Shown in pieces: positions 40,958 through 50,543 of a stretch of 54,057 nucleotides of DNA (position 1 is the first letter of the stretch; each line of letters begins with the position of its first letter). A program made the translations under genes and the position numbers. The notes beneath the pieces are model-generated. The model was given only the letters and a program-made list of their open reading frames with translations, did not search any database and was not told where the DNA came from. This DNA is from Crocinitomicaceae bacterium (GTDB taxonomy: Bacteria > Bacteroidota > Bacteroidia > Flavobacteriales_D > Crocinitomicaceae): the NCBI GenBank assembly GCA_020832365.1, contig JAFIEX010000002.1, forward strand, positions 1 to 54,057. Direction: 5' to 3'.

Positions 40958-43111
40958 ATGAAAAAGCCAAATAATAATGATACTCCGAATGGAGGTAATA
41001 AAAAAAATCCATATACCATTTACTGGATTTATGCTGCGATTGGTTTAGCAATCATTGGTGTGCAACTTTTTATGAGTTCTAGCACAACTAGAGAATTAAG
41101 ATCCAAAGAAACATTCAAAACGTTAATGGAAAATGGTTACGTAGAGGATGTAACGCTTTGGCGTAATGTTGGTCGTGTAGATTTCCGTGTAACAATTGAA
41201 GGTATCAAGGCTATTGAGCAAGGAAACTTTTCAGGCGCGGATTTTGAAAATATAAAAAGAGGATTAACCCAACAAAATAACCGAGGTGTTAATACTAACA
41301 TTACCCCTAAATTTAGTTTTGATATTGCCAGTGTAGATGTGTTTCTAAATGAATTTGACGAAATCAATAATCTTTTACGAGAACAAGGCAAAAATAGAAT
41401 CGATTATAAAGTGGACGAAGAACACAATTACATTGGTCAAATTTTCAGTTTTTTGCTTCCCATAATAATTATTGTTGCGATATGGCTATTCATCATGCGA
41501 AGAATGGCAGGAGGTGGAGGTGGACCAGGTGGTCAGATTTTTAATATTGGTAAATCTCGTGCGAAAGTTTTTGAAAAAGGGAAGCAAGTAAACGTAACAT
41601 TTAAAGATGTTGCTGGTTTGGAAGGCGCTAAAGAGGAAATTGAAGAGATTGTGGCGTTCCTTAAAAATCCGAAAAAATATACAGAATTAGGGGCTAAAAT
41701 CCCTAAGGGAGCTTTGTTAGTTGGCCCTCCAGGTACAGGTAAAACCTTATTAGCAAAGGCAGTAGCTGGTGAAGCAGATGTGCCATTTTTCTCGCTTTCT
41801 GGATCTGATTTTGTTGAAATGTTTGTTGGTGTTGGCGCATCTCGGGTAAGAGATTTGTTTAAACAAGCCAAAGAAAAGTCACCTTCCATCATTTTTATCG
41901 ATGAGATTGATGCTATAGGAAGAGCAAGAGGCAAACACAATAGTGTTGGATCAAATGACGAACGTGAAAACACACTGAACCAGCTATTAACAGAGATGGA
42001 TGGCTTTGGCACGAATTCAGGTGTGATCATTTTGGCTGCGACTAACCGTGCGGATGTTCTTGATAAGGCCTTGATGAGAGCAGGTCGTTTTGATAGACAG
42101 ATTTATGTGGATATGCCTGATGTAAACGAGCGAAAAGAGATTTTTCAAGTACATTTAAAGCCGCTCAAATTGGACAAAGAAATGGATGTCGATTTCCTTG
42201 CTAAACAAACTCCAGGTTTTTCTGGTGCTGACATAGCCAACTTGTGTAATGAGGCCGCTTTAATTGCAGCAAGAAAAAATAAAAAAGCCGTTGAAAAACA
42301 AGATTTCTTGGATGCTGTTGACAGAATAGTAGGGGGATTGGAGAAGAAAAATAAAATCATTACAAAGGAAGAAAAGCAAGCCATTGCTTATCATGAGGCC
42401 GGTCACGCTACTATTTCTTGGTTGGCACAATATGCTCACCCCCTAGTTAAGGTAACAATTGTTCCCCGCGGAAGATCTTTGGGTGCAGCATGGTATTTAC
42501 CTGAAGAGCGTTCCATAACAAGAACGGAGCAATTGTTGGATGAAATGTGCTCGGCATTAGGTGGAAGGGCAGCAGAGGAGCTGATTTTTGGTAAAATTTC
42601 TACTGGAGCTTTAAGTGATTTAGAAAAAGTCACCAAACAAGCTTATGCCATGGTTTCAATGTATGGTTTAAATAAAGCGGTGGGTAATATTTCTTTTTAT
42701 GACTCACAAGGTCAAAGTAGTTTTACAAAGCCTTATTCTGAGGAAACAGCAAGACTTATTGACAAGGAGGTAAGTGCTATGATTGAGGAGCAATACCAAA
42801 GAGCTTTAAAAATTCTTGGAGAAAACAAAGATAAATTAACGCTATTAGCAGAAAAATTATTGGAGAAAGAGGTGATTTTCAAGGAGGACTTGGTGGAAAT
42901 TTTTGGAATCAGACCTTGGGATAAAGACAAGGAAGAGGAAGTAAAAGAGAAGGAAAGTTCAGTTGCACCAACTTCAAATGATACTGACGTTCCTTTAACA
43001 GAGGACGCTAATGCGCAAGCAAGTAATAATGTCGAGGATGCTGAAAAAAGTAGTGCAGATGATTCAACGTTGGATTCAACTTCTGAAACCGACGAAAACA
43101 GAGCTGGATGA
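40958..43111 (+). CDS. ftsH: ATP-dependent zinc metalloprotease FtsH
   Basis: Membrane-bound AAA+ protease that degrades misfolded membrane proteins and some cytoplasmic regulators. 717 residues. Two membrane helices (~22-39 and ~162-180) flank a periplasmic domain. AAA+ domain: Walker A GPPGTGKT (256-263), [11 protein letters not shown] Walker B, and second region of homology with [20 protein letters not shown]. Zinc site HEAGH at 479-483, with the third ligand in the later [12 protein letters not shown] region. The C-terminal tail after ~645 is acidic and Ser/Asn-rich ([20 protein letters not shown]), a disordered extension. It follows rsfS and its 3' end overlaps the DUF2007 gene. Confidence 0.97.
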   Translation: MKKPNNNDTPNGGNKKNPYTIYWIYAAIGLAIIGVQLFMSSSTTRELRSKETFKTLMENGYVEDVTLWRNVGRVDFRVTIEGIKAIEQGNFSGADFENIKRGLTQQNNRGVNTNITPKFSFDIASVDVFLNEFDEINNLLREQGKNRIDYKVDEEHNYIGQIFSFLLPIIIIVAIWLFIMRRMAGGGGGPGGQIFNIGKSRAKVFEKGKQVNVTFKDVAGLEGAKEEIEEIVAFLKNPKKYTELGAKIPKGALLVGPPGTGKTLLAKAVAGEADVPFFSLSGSDFVEMFVGVGASRVRDLFKQAKEKSPSIIFIDEIDAIGRARGKHNSVGSNDERENTLNQLLTEMDGFGTNSGVIILAATNRADVLDKALMRAGRFDRQIYVDMPDVNERKEIFQVHLKPLKLDKEMDVDFLAKQTPGFSGADIANLCNEAALIAARKNKKAVEKQDFLDAVDRIVGGLEKKNKIITKEEKQAIAYHEAGHATISWLAQYAHPLVKVTIVPRGRSLGAAWYLPEERSITRTEQLLDEMCSALGGRAAEELIFGKISTGALSDLEKVTKQAYAMVSMYGLNKAVGNISFYDSQGQSSFTKPYSEETARLIDKEVSAMIEEQYQRALKILGENKDKLTLLAEKLLEKEVIFKEDLVEIFGIRPWDKDKEEEVKEKESSVAPTSNDTDVPLTEDANAQASNNVEDAEKSSADDSTLDSTSETDENRAG

Positions 43112-43307
43112 TTACATCTGTGTGTATCGCAGTCCGCAAGAACATTTAGTTTTTTTGCAAGAAGCGAAGCTAAAAACAGAAGATATCCCTACATTTGTCA
43201 TTAATAAGAAGGATTCGTCTTACAATAACTTTGGACATGTCGAGCTCTATGTAAAACGAGAGCATGTTGTACAGGCGCAGTACTTGATAAATAAAACCTA
43301 TGAATGA
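43059..43307 (+). CDS. DUF2007-like small signal-transducing protein overlapping ftsH
   Basis: A frame in another register runs from inside ftsH to 43307. The likely family part is [20 protein letters not shown] followed by IPTFVINKKDSSYNNFGHVE and LYVKREHVVQAQYLINKTYE, which recalls DUF2007 proteins (small alpha-beta fold with a KQDSSY-like loop). The start is uncertain: ATG at 43059 gives 82 residues, an ATG at 43041 gives 88. It thus overlaps ftsH by about 53 bases and overlaps cdsA by eight bases, so it is tightly coupled to both. Function unknown; PII-like nucleotide-binding behaviour has been proposed for relatives but is not shown here. Confidence 0.75.
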   Translation: MIQRWIQLLKPTKTELDDYICVYRSPQEHLVFLQEAKLKTEDIPTFVINKKDSSYNNFGHVELYVKREHVVQAQYLINKTYE

Positions 43308-44118
43308 CATCATCGTTCGAAGTCTTTCTGGCGCTCTCTTCGTGCTGTTAATGTTAGGCTCCTTTCTTTTAGGAACCCACTATTTCACACCTGTTTTGTT
43401 TATTCTATTTACGCTTGGTTTAAATGAATATTATCGCTTGTTTCGCAGTGATCTTTTAGATAAAGTATTGAAAAGTTATGCTTTACTGGCTGGTGTTTTA
43501 ATGTTCTTATTTTTAATATTACCAGAGCTAGGACTACTTCCATTGGCTATGAAATGGATGATTTTCCCGATTGCTTTTTTGGCTTTTTCTTTGGTGTTGT
43601 TCTCCAAAAAAATATCACCAATAATGCAATTAGCAACATTGTCTTTTGGTTGGGTTTATCTAATTGTACCGTTCTATTTTTTATTTCAAATTGCTGATTT
43701 TTCACCGAATATCGAATTTAGCTGGCGCTTCATTGTAGGGCTATTTATTTTAGTTTGGACCAACGATACTTTCGCGTATTTATCTGGTAGGTTATTTGGT
43801 AAAACTAAACTTTTCGAAAGGATATCGCCTAAAAAAACATGGGAGGGTACGATAGGAGGCTTTATTTTTACAGTTTTTGCTGGACTTATATATGCTTATG
43901 CCCTAGGAGACGATTATGTTTTCTGGGCTATTTCTGCTGTAATTATTTCGCCATGTGCCGTTTTTGGTGATTTATTTGAGTCACTATTAAAACGTACGGT
44001 AGGTGTTAAAGATTCAGGCAAATTAATGCCAGGACATGGTGGTGTGCTAGACCGTTTTGATGCTGTGATGTATGCTGCGCCATTTTTTTTCGTTTGGATG
44101 CTCAATTATTATGCTTAA
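43300..44118 (+). CDS. cdsA: phosphatidate cytidylyltransferase
   Basis: Converts phosphatidate and CTP to CDP-diacylglycerol, the precursor of phosphatidylethanolamine. 272 residues, an integral membrane protein with about eight hydrophobic segments. The family signature is clear near the C-terminus: SPKKTWEGTIGGF (Ser and Lys of the conserved start), GDLFESLLKRTVGVKDSGKL and PGHGGVLDRFDAVMYAAP. ATG at 43300 overlaps the DUF2007 gene by eight bases. Its product feeds phosphatidylserine synthase and then the psd product encoded 33 bases downstream. Confidence 0.96.
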   Translation: MNDIIVRSLSGALFVLLMLGSFLLGTHYFTPVLFILFTLGLNEYYRLFRSDLLDKVLKSYALLAGVLMFLFLILPELGLLPLAMKWMIFPIAFLAFSLVLFSKKISPIMQLATLSFGWVYLIVPFYFLFQIADFSPNIEFSWRFIVGLFILVWTNDTFAYLSGRLFGKTKLFERISPKKTWEGTIGGFIFTVFAGLIYAYALGDDYVFWAISAVIISPCAVFGDLFESLLKRTVGVKDSGKLMPGHGGVLDRFDAVMYAAPFFFVWMLNYYA

Positions 44119-44151
44119 ATGGCCTATTTTCGCCGAAAAAATAAATAAACA

Positions 44152-44817
44152 ATGAAGATTCATAGAGAGGGATATAGTATTATAGCAACAGCATTAATCA
44201 TTATTGCTGGATTAGCATTAGCCAATTATTACTTATACACGGTCATAGAGATCACATGGTTATTTTGGTTGATGAATGCTGTTTTATTCGTTTTTTTGGT
44301 TTTGGTGTTGCAATTTTTCCGCGTTCCAAATATTCAAGTTAATGCAGATACCGATACAGTGCTTTGCCCAGCAGATGGTAAAGTTGTTGCCATCGAAAAG
44401 GTTGTGGAGTCTGAATATTTCCAAGATGAACGCATTCAGGTTTCTGTTTTTATGTCGCCTTTGAATGTGCACGCGAATTTTAATCCAATTGCTGGTATTG
44501 TAAAATACGCAAAATACCATGCTGGCTTGTTTTTAGTAGCATGGCACCCGAAAAGCTCTACGGAAAACGAAAGAACTACTATTGTAATTGAACACGCAAA
44601 TGGCCAAGAGGTTTTGTTTCGCCAAATTGCTGGTGCGGTTGCACGCCGTATTTGTTATTATGTTGAAGAAGGGCAGACTGTAAAAGTAGGAGAAGAATTT
44701 GGCTTCATTAAGTTTGGTTCTCGAGTAGATATTTTACTACCAGTTTCTACTCAAATTGATGTGAAAATTGGTGATGTCGTGAAAGGAAGAATTACAAAAT
44801 TAGGTAGTTTAAAATAA
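44152..44817 (+). CDS. psd: phosphatidylserine decarboxylase, short form
   Basis: Decarboxylates phosphatidylserine to phosphatidylethanolamine. 221 residues, the short archaeal/alpha-proteobacterial-like type. Two N-terminal membrane helices (~9-28 and ~36-54) are followed by the core with VLCPADGKVVAIEKV, VFMSPLNVHANFNPIAG (the conserved His/Asn region) and EEFGFIKFGSRVDILLP. The self-cleavage site is Gly 189-Ser 190 in KFGS, with Ser becoming the pyruvoyl group of the smaller subunit. It ends the rsfS-ftsH-DUF2007-cdsA-psd operon; no phosphatidylserine synthase gene is in the window. Confidence 0.95.
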   Translation: MKIHREGYSIIATALIIIAGLALANYYLYTVIEITWLFWLMNAVLFVFLVLVLQFFRVPNIQVNADTDTVLCPADGKVVAIEKVVESEYFQDERIQVSVFMSPLNVHANFNPIAGIVKYAKYHAGLFLVAWHPKSSTENERTTIVIEHANGQEVLFRQIAGAVARRICYYVEEGQTVKVGEEFGFIKFGSRVDILLPVSTQIDVKIGDVVKGRITKLGSLK

Positions 44818-44820
44818 GCT

Positions 44821-44858
44821 TTTAAGTCGTACGAGTAAATGCACTTGTACGACTTAAA
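44821..44858. repeat. 12-bp inverted repeat between convergent genes
   Basis: TTTAAGTCGTAC (44821-44832) and GTACGACTTAAA (44847-44858) are perfect inverted copies with a 14-base loop. The stem ends in A/T, but no T tract follows the stem on either strand, so it may act as an mRNA-end stabiliser or as an unusual terminator between psd and the convergent secreted-protein gene. Confidence 0.8.
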
Positions 44859-44866
44859 AAACGCTA

Positions 44867-47800
44867 TTATTGCTTCACAACTCTTTTTACTGCCACCTGT
44901 TCACCTTTCCCGATTTTTACAAGGTAAACACCTGGTGACCAGCTGGAACTGCTTATCGTTTTGGTTTTACTCGGTTTGTCTGAAATTCGGTAAAGCAGCC
45001 TACCAGTTAAATCAACTACCTCAATGTGGTCAAACGTTGTTGTGGATTTAATCTCAAACGTTGTTTGGAATGGATTCGGATATACAACAATATCATTTTC
45101 AGTCCATTCATTTATACCTAATGGCATTGGGTCTCCTTTTAGAGTGATATTATCAATTCTGTTATTGCCATTTGACTGGTTGGTGTTTCCATTAAAGGTA
45201 ATTTGAACGGTGAAATTAGGATTGTTGTTTACTACACTGATGCTTGAAAAATCTATGCTTACGAGTTCGTAGTTTTCTTGAATAGCGACAGTTGTAAATG
45301 GTAAGTCAGTTTGGATGAAGTTTACGCCATCTATACTATAGGCAATTTGATGAAATAACATTCCTTGACCAGATCGATGAACAGCATATTCAAACACTAA
45401 ATTTTCATAACCGTCACTAGCAACGTTAAACGTTAATGATCTATTCACAGCGGGGTTTCGAATTCGTGCAGCTTTTCCATCGGACTGTAATAAGTGTAAA
45501 TTAAGCAGTGAACCAGGATTAAATTCATCCATGTCCCTACCTCCAACTCCGGTGTATGTCATATCTGGAATGAAATTGGGAAATATGGAATAGTCCGCTG
45601 CAATATATTTAACATCACCTGATGAGGTGCTTAAATCATTAAAGTGCCAATAGTAAATCAAATCTTGTCCAGAATCATTAGGGTCATAAAAGACCGCTTT
45701 AATTGTAGCGTTTTGATTAATTTCGAGGAAAGTGTTGAGTGAATCACTGTGCGGTAAAATGTTGTGATTAGTTACTTCCCAATGACTAAAGAGGTATTGT
45801 CCGTTTCCTTCCGCTGTTAGCAACGTTGAAATATTCCCATAAACAAAAGCTTCAAATGGATAATTGGGTAACCATTCGGAGTTCATTTTTATTTTCCCAG
45901 CACCTGCGGGCTCAACTTCAAATGTTACGTCGTATGGTCCTGTTAAATCATAACAAGTTAACATGCTCTGTTTAACTACTTCGCATCGGTCTTCAATCCA
46001 CTGTTTTAAATCATCTACGTTTTGCTGCCACTCTTGCATGGTTCCACCCCATCGATCTAATTGTTTAGGCATTTCCGGTTCAATCACGCCAATCATACTG
46101 TCTAGCACATGAATTAAATTATTGCAATGGAATTTCGTATTCAATAAATCAGCATACCTTGTAATATAGCGCTGTCTTACTTCAGGGTTTTCATCCATGA
46201 ATTTATTCAAAATTGCAATGTGACCATCCCCAACATTTAAACTTTCAATTTGACAAATCGGTGCGTTTACACTAGCGTCAGGCAATCCTGTCCAATTGAT
46301 GTAATGACCGAAAGCGGCTTCTGTGTCCCATAAAATATAACGCCATTTTCTGGCATCGCCACTGGCATTCAGTCCTCTCCACCAACCGGTATTATAATTT
46401 AACCAGTCTCTAGAAACAATAAAAGAGTTGACCACTTTATGGTCTATCATACTCGTTATGTCGAATAAACTGTCTGCAATAGCGAAATTAGCGGGATCTC
46501 CCATATTGTTATTGAGAATAAAGTTTCTCGTTGTGCCCCAATCTTGAATCGCTTTTGCTTCGCCATATTTTGGGACGGTATTTCCCCATGTTTTGATGAA
46601 TTGAACATATTCCTCGCTGCCTTTGTATTTTCTTCTTTGGTTATAGTAAAACCTTGTAAAATCTTTGTCATCTACTTTTTCACGAAGGTCATAAACACCC
46701 CAGTACTGACCATTCACAAAAACAATGCAATTGGTCGAGGACCTTTCGTCCATTTCTAAATCGGTAAGTTGTGACAAAGATTGAACATATGAATCTCGAA
46801 TATGCGCTCCACCTTGTTCGAAGGGATAGTTGTCGTTGGCTGCGGCTTTAACCATCAATCGTTGAAAGTTTTCTCTATTTTTTGTTTCAAAAAACTTGGA
46901 TGAAAGCTCAGCATTGTATCCATATTCATCCCTTGAAACGAAATCTACGCCTCGTTGCGGATATTGCCAAGAATCATTTCCATGTTTATCAAATTCGCAG
47001 TAAGACTCATCAATTAAGTCACCATTTTCATCAAAAAACTCAACCCCGCCTAAAGGCTCAATTTGTGTTCCATTGAATAAGGTTAAGAGTTGATCTCCAC
47101 TAAATGAAAAAACGGGTAATGAGAAGGATTCATTAATAAAATAGGTATTCGTTTCCATGAACCCAGGGAGTTTCTGTCCACTATTGTCGAAGCACCTTGC
47201 TCTCACCACAGTAGTTTGGCTAATGCTAATAGGGGAAACGTAAAGTGTTGATTGCGCGTTGGGTTCAGAACCGTCTAGTGTATATCTAATTACTTCTCCA
47301 GCACCTGCGCCACTTAACGCGACTAGAACAGGGCTATTGTAAAAGCCTGGTGCAATTGAAAAAGTAGGTTTTTCAGTATAACCTAAAAATGCATTCATGT
47401 TAGTAGCTCCCGGGGTTGGATTGGCAAAAACACCCCAATCAGGCCCTCCATTTGATGTTCTGCCGTAGGAATGCCCATTTTGTGTTACCCAAAGTTGGTA
47501 GGATTCCAATAAAGTTCCGTTTGGCTCTGACAATAAAATGTGTTCAGGTTGAAGTTGAGAAAGCCGAAAGTTGGCATGTGGTATGCCTCCTGCAAGCGTG
47601 TCTCTTCCTGAACAAATCACCTTAAGAAACTGATCTGGACCTATGAAAACTGGCGGCATTTGCCATTTTGTTGGGTTGTTCGGATTGTCACTCAAATAAT
47701 ACCCTGTTAAATCCACAAAATTATTCGAAGTGTTGTATAATTCAACCCAGTCTTCAAAGTTGCCAAAAGCATCTAAAACCTGTCGATTAGAAGCAGAATA

Positions 47801-49186
47801 CTCGTTGATGACAATCAATCCAGGACCAAAGTTGATTGCGTCAAAATGCGTCACTTCAATGTATCTTCTATTGATAAAATTAAAGGTGGCGTTACAACCG
47901 CTTCCACCCCATACTCTTGATGCGTGAAAGTCAAATGAAACACTGCCTGTTGAGTTTCCATTGGCAATATTTGTACTTGTGGTATAAGTTTGAACACCTT
48001 CCGTGGCTCCTGTTCCAATAAATACAGGTGTAGAACCATTCGTGCTGCTAACAAAAGAACGCTGGTCTTCTGTCCATGCACCCGAATTGTTGACAGCGGT
48101 AAATTCCCAAAGCAAAAATGTTTCCGTAATTGTGTCATTTACAGGGATATTTACATTAAGGTTTCCAGTTTCATAGTTGGGAAAAAAACAGGAAGGTAAG
48201 GCATTAAGATTTTCTACTATGACAATAGGGTCAATAACCACGGGAAAAATTCGATTTGAACTTTGTAACCAGTCATTTGCAACGGCAATCGCTAGTCTAT
48301 AATTGTTTTCAGATAATTTTGTAAGTTGATAATAGCCATCAGTTTGAGCTCTTTTTCTGTCTTCGGTAGCATATTTAGGCGCAGGTCTTTGTACACCGTT
48401 CATTTCAATTATTGGATTTGCTGGAGTGCTCCCATCCGTTATTGAAGGAAGCGTGAAAACTTGCTGAACTTGTCCATTCTCATCCAGCAGCGCAATAGGC
48501 TGATTGATTAGTTTTTTATCTTGAATCTTGTTGCCATTAATAGTTTGAAAATACCACCCGACGGGTATCGTTAAGTCTTCTTCAATAAAAAACCATTTTG
48601 TATCATTTAGGTCAGGTGACGAATTCAAAATATAATCAGTTTTCAAATAACTTGCATTGAACGTTATCTCCTTAGATATACCATTTACAAGGTTGTTCAG
48701 CACTAGTAGTGTTTCGTCTTTTTGATGGGTTGAAGCGTTGTTATTTTCTGCATGTCGTATTTTTTTATCTCCAGTTACTGTTATTACGCCCATGGTAATA
48801 TTTCCTCCAAGCTGGATAAAATTGTTTTTGGATAATGTCAAACTTTTATTATTGGCTTCGAAAGAGACCCAAGGAGCGTTTACTGGAAAAACGTATTGAT
48901 TTTCACTTTTCCCTAATCGGTAATCATAGCTTATCCATTCTTCTTTTTCATTCTTAAAATGCAATGGAACATCAGAAAAGCCTGAAATTTTACCACCATC
49001 AGGCAATACAAATAATCTCGAATGGGCTGTTCGAGCTGTAATTTCTTCCTCAGCATTTTGGTATTTTGAGTGCATTGGATGATAAAGCCCGATTTCTGGA
49101 TGTCTCTCTGTAGGAGGGTTGTTATATTGTGCTTTAAAAGAAAAACAAACGAAACAAACGCTCAATAGTAGTATTAATTCCTTCAT
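44867..49186 (-). CDS. very large secreted CotH/lamin-tail protein with T9SS type A sorting domain
   Basis: A 1439-residue exported protein. Signal peptide ~1-19. A long N-terminal region (~20-440) has beta-rich, Asn/Thr-rich sequence without a recognised family. A lamin-tail domain follows (~455-560; LIVINEYSASNRQVLDAFGN, DWVELYNTSN, VDLTGYYLSDN). A chitobiase/HEX C-terminal-like Ig module comes at ~605-675 (PVLVALSGAGAGEVIRYTLD). A CotH-kinase domain spans ~690-1040, with WGVYDLREKVDDKDFTRFYY and YILWDTEAAFGHYINW. A T9SS type A domain ends the protein (VYPNPFQTTF, SWSPGVYLVKIGKGEQ). CotH kinases in eukaryotes and Bacillus phosphorylate coat proteins; here the substrate is unknown. It lies downstream of a GT4 gene on the same strand. 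Confidence 0.87.
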   Translation of the reverse strand: MKELILLLSVCFVCFSFKAQYNNPPTERHPEIGLYHPMHSKYQNAEEEITARTAHSRLFVLPDGGKISGFSDVPLHFKNEKEEWISYDYRLGKSENQYVFPVNAPWVSFEANNKSLTLSKNNFIQLGGNITMGVITVTGDKKIRHAENNNASTHQKDETLLVLNNLVNGISKEITFNASYLKTDYILNSSPDLNDTKWFFIEEDLTIPVGWYFQTINGNKIQDKKLINQPIALLDENGQVQQVFTLPSITDGSTPANPIIEMNGVQRPAPKYATEDRKRAQTDGYYQLTKLSENNYRLAIAVANDWLQSSNRIFPVVIDPIVIVENLNALPSCFFPNYETGNLNVNIPVNDTITETFLLWEFTAVNNSGAWTEDQRSFVSSTNGSTPVFIGTGATEGVQTYTTSTNIANGNSTGSVSFDFHASRVWGGSGCNATFNFINRRYIEVTHFDAINFGPGLIVINEYSASNRQVLDAFGNFEDWVELYNTSNNFVDLTGYYLSDNPNNPTKWQMPPVFIGPDQFLKVICSGRDTLAGGIPHANFRLSQLQPEHILLSEPNGTLLESYQLWVTQNGHSYGRTSNGGPDWGVFANPTPGATNMNAFLGYTEKPTFSIAPGFYNSPVLVALSGAGAGEVIRYTLDGSEPNAQSTLYVSPISISQTTVVRARCFDNSGQKLPGFMETNTYFINESFSLPVFSFSGDQLLTLFNGTQIEPLGGVEFFDENGDLIDESYCEFDKHGNDSWQYPQRGVDFVSRDEYGYNAELSSKFFETKNRENFQRLMVKAAANDNYPFEQGGAHIRDSYVQSLSQLTDLEMDERSSTNCIVFVNGQYWGVYDLREKVDDKDFTRFYYNQRRKYKGSEEYVQFIKTWGNTVPKYGEAKAIQDWGTTRNFILNNNMGDPANFAIADSLFDITSMIDHKVVNSFIVSRDWLNYNTGWWRGLNASGDARKWRYILWDTEAAFGHYINWTGLPDASVNAPICQIESLNVGDGHIAILNKFMDENPEVRQRYITRYADLLNTKFHCNNLIHVLDSMIGVIEPEMPKQLDRWGGTMQEWQQNVDDLKQWIEDRCEVVKQSMLTCYDLTGPYDVTFEVEPAGAGKIKMNSEWLPNYPFEAFVYGNISTLLTAEGNGQYLFSHWEVTNHNILPHSDSLNTFLEINQNATIKAVFYDPNDSGQDLIYYWHFNDLSTSSGDVKYIAADYSIFPNFIPDMTYTGVGGRDMDEFNPGSLLNLHLLQSDGKAARIRNPAVNRSLTFNVASDGYENLVFEYAVHRSGQGMLFHQIAYSIDGVNFIQTDLPFTTVAIQENYELVSIDFSSISVVNNNPNFTVQITFNGNTNQSNGNNRIDNITLKGDPMPLGINEWTENDIVVYPNPFQTTFEIKSTTTFDHIEVVDLTGRLLYRISDKPSKTKTISSSSWSPGVYLVKIGKGEQVAVKRVVKQ

Positions 49187-49250
49187 AGTTAAATGATATA
49201 TGAAGGTAATATTACGAAAGATTAGTTGTTAAAACAAATACTTTAATGAA

Positions 49251-50534
49251 TTAATTGATGCATTCTTGGATGCTTAATATTACTTTCTTTGCAGCGGCTT
49301 CACGTGTAAAGTTTTCAAGCTCTTTTGTTCTGTCAATAACGGTTTTAGCTTTATGTAGGGCATAAATTTCATGCAAAGCTTGCTCGATACCTGCTTGGTC
49401 GTGAAAAGCTGTTCCGTAGGTTGCTGAAAATGATTTGGCTAATGCAATTAAATCAGAACCTAAGTCTCCTATGATAAGTACCGGAACATTGGCGGCTAAG
49501 TATTCGAAGAATTTCATCGGAATACGTCCTTTGCTATTGGCGGGCACATTGTTTTGAATAAGTACTAATAAGCTCGCACTTTTCATTGCTAAAATGGCGT
49601 TATGGTGCGAAACGATACCAGTGCTTTTAATGGTAAAGTTGAAGCTGTCAGCACCTTTGTCAGTGAAAATTTGATTGTTGACGTTCCCAATAAGTTTTAG
49701 CACAGTATTTGGGTGTGTTGCAGCAAATTTATTCAATACAGGTATGAAATCATTTTCGTTGCGGTCTTCTTGCAAGGTACCTGCATGCAGTAAAGTAAAG
49801 TCTTTGTCTTTGTCAATATTTTGTTTCCAGACAGCCTGTAAATGATTGTAGCCATTAAAAATGGTTGCAGTTTTTTTAGCACCTTTATTTTTAAAAAGAT
49901 CGGACCAAGAAGGAGATACCGTTAAAACGAGATCGGCGTTTGCTAGCACTTTTCTCTCTAATTCAGCATGTTTATTTTTACTGCGTTGATTCAGTTTTAA
50001 CTTATCGAAATACTCTACTTCAAGCCAAGGGTCTCTAAAGTCTGCAATCCAAGGTTTTTTAAATCTGTTTTTCAAGATCATTGCAGCAAGATGCAGACTG
50101 TGAGGAGGACCAGATGAAAGCACAACATCGAAATTAATTTTCTTTTGTATGAGTGTTTTGGCTACTGCACGCGCCCATAAAATGCGTGCATCTGGAATAA
50201 AATAATTACCTCGAATATAAACCATTAACTTCTTCTTCCAACTAACTTGATTTTTTTCTTCCAGTGCATTGTCGAAGTTAGTCGTATCTTTTTTTGCAAT
50301 TTTTTTTAAGAGGTTTCTAGGTTCAAATCCCCCAATTTTAATGATTTGTATATCCTGATGTACTAGCGTTTTTAATTGTTCATCAATGATGGGGTAATCA
50401 GGATTTTTGGGGACAACAACAGTCACATCAAATCCATTAGCTTGCAAATAATTGCTCATAGTCAACCACCTTTGTACTCCAGCACCGCCACTTGGCGGCC
50501 AGTAATAGGAGATTAAAAGTAGTTTGACACGCAT
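49251..50534 (-). CDS. glycosyltransferase family 4
   Basis: A 427-residue GT-B enzyme. The N-terminal half begins VKLLLISYYWPPSGGAGVQR, the Gly-rich loop of GT4 enzymes, with YLQANGFDVTVVVPKNPDYP. The C-terminal half has FTLLHAGTLQEDRNENDFIP, FTIKSTGIVSHHNAILAMKS and GRIPMKFFEYLAANVPVLII, the usual sugar-nucleotide-binding segment ending in the EYLAA region. GT4 enzymes in Bacteroidota add sugars to lipopolysaccharide, exopolysaccharide or protein; donor and acceptor are unknown. It sits ten bases downstream of alaS and probably shares its transcript. Its place upstream of a T9SS cargo gene could mean glycan attachment, but that is only position. Confidence 0.9.
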   Translation of the reverse strand: MRVKLLLISYYWPPSGGAGVQRWLTMSNYLQANGFDVTVVVPKNPDYPIIDEQLKTLVHQDIQIIKIGGFEPRNLLKKIAKKDTTNFDNALEEKNQVSWKKKLMVYIRGNYFIPDARILWARAVAKTLIQKKINFDVVLSSGPPHSLHLAAMILKNRFKKPWIADFRDPWLEVEYFDKLKLNQRSKNKHAELERKVLANADLVLTVSPSWSDLFKNKGAKKTATIFNGYNHLQAVWKQNIDKDKDFTLLHAGTLQEDRNENDFIPVLNKFAATHPNTVLKLIGNVNNQIFTDKGADSFNFTIKSTGIVSHHNAILAMKSASLLVLIQNNVPANSKGRIPMKFFEYLAANVPVLIIGDLGSDLIALAKSFSATYGTAFHDQAGIEQALHEIYALHKAKTVIDRTKELENFTREAAAKKVILSIQECIN

Positions 50535-50543
50535 GATTTGAAC

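Noticed and set aside
44820-44860. The inverted repeat between convergent genes as a standard Rho-independent terminator
   Set aside because: No T tract follows the stem on either strand, so it is listed as an inverted repeat only.
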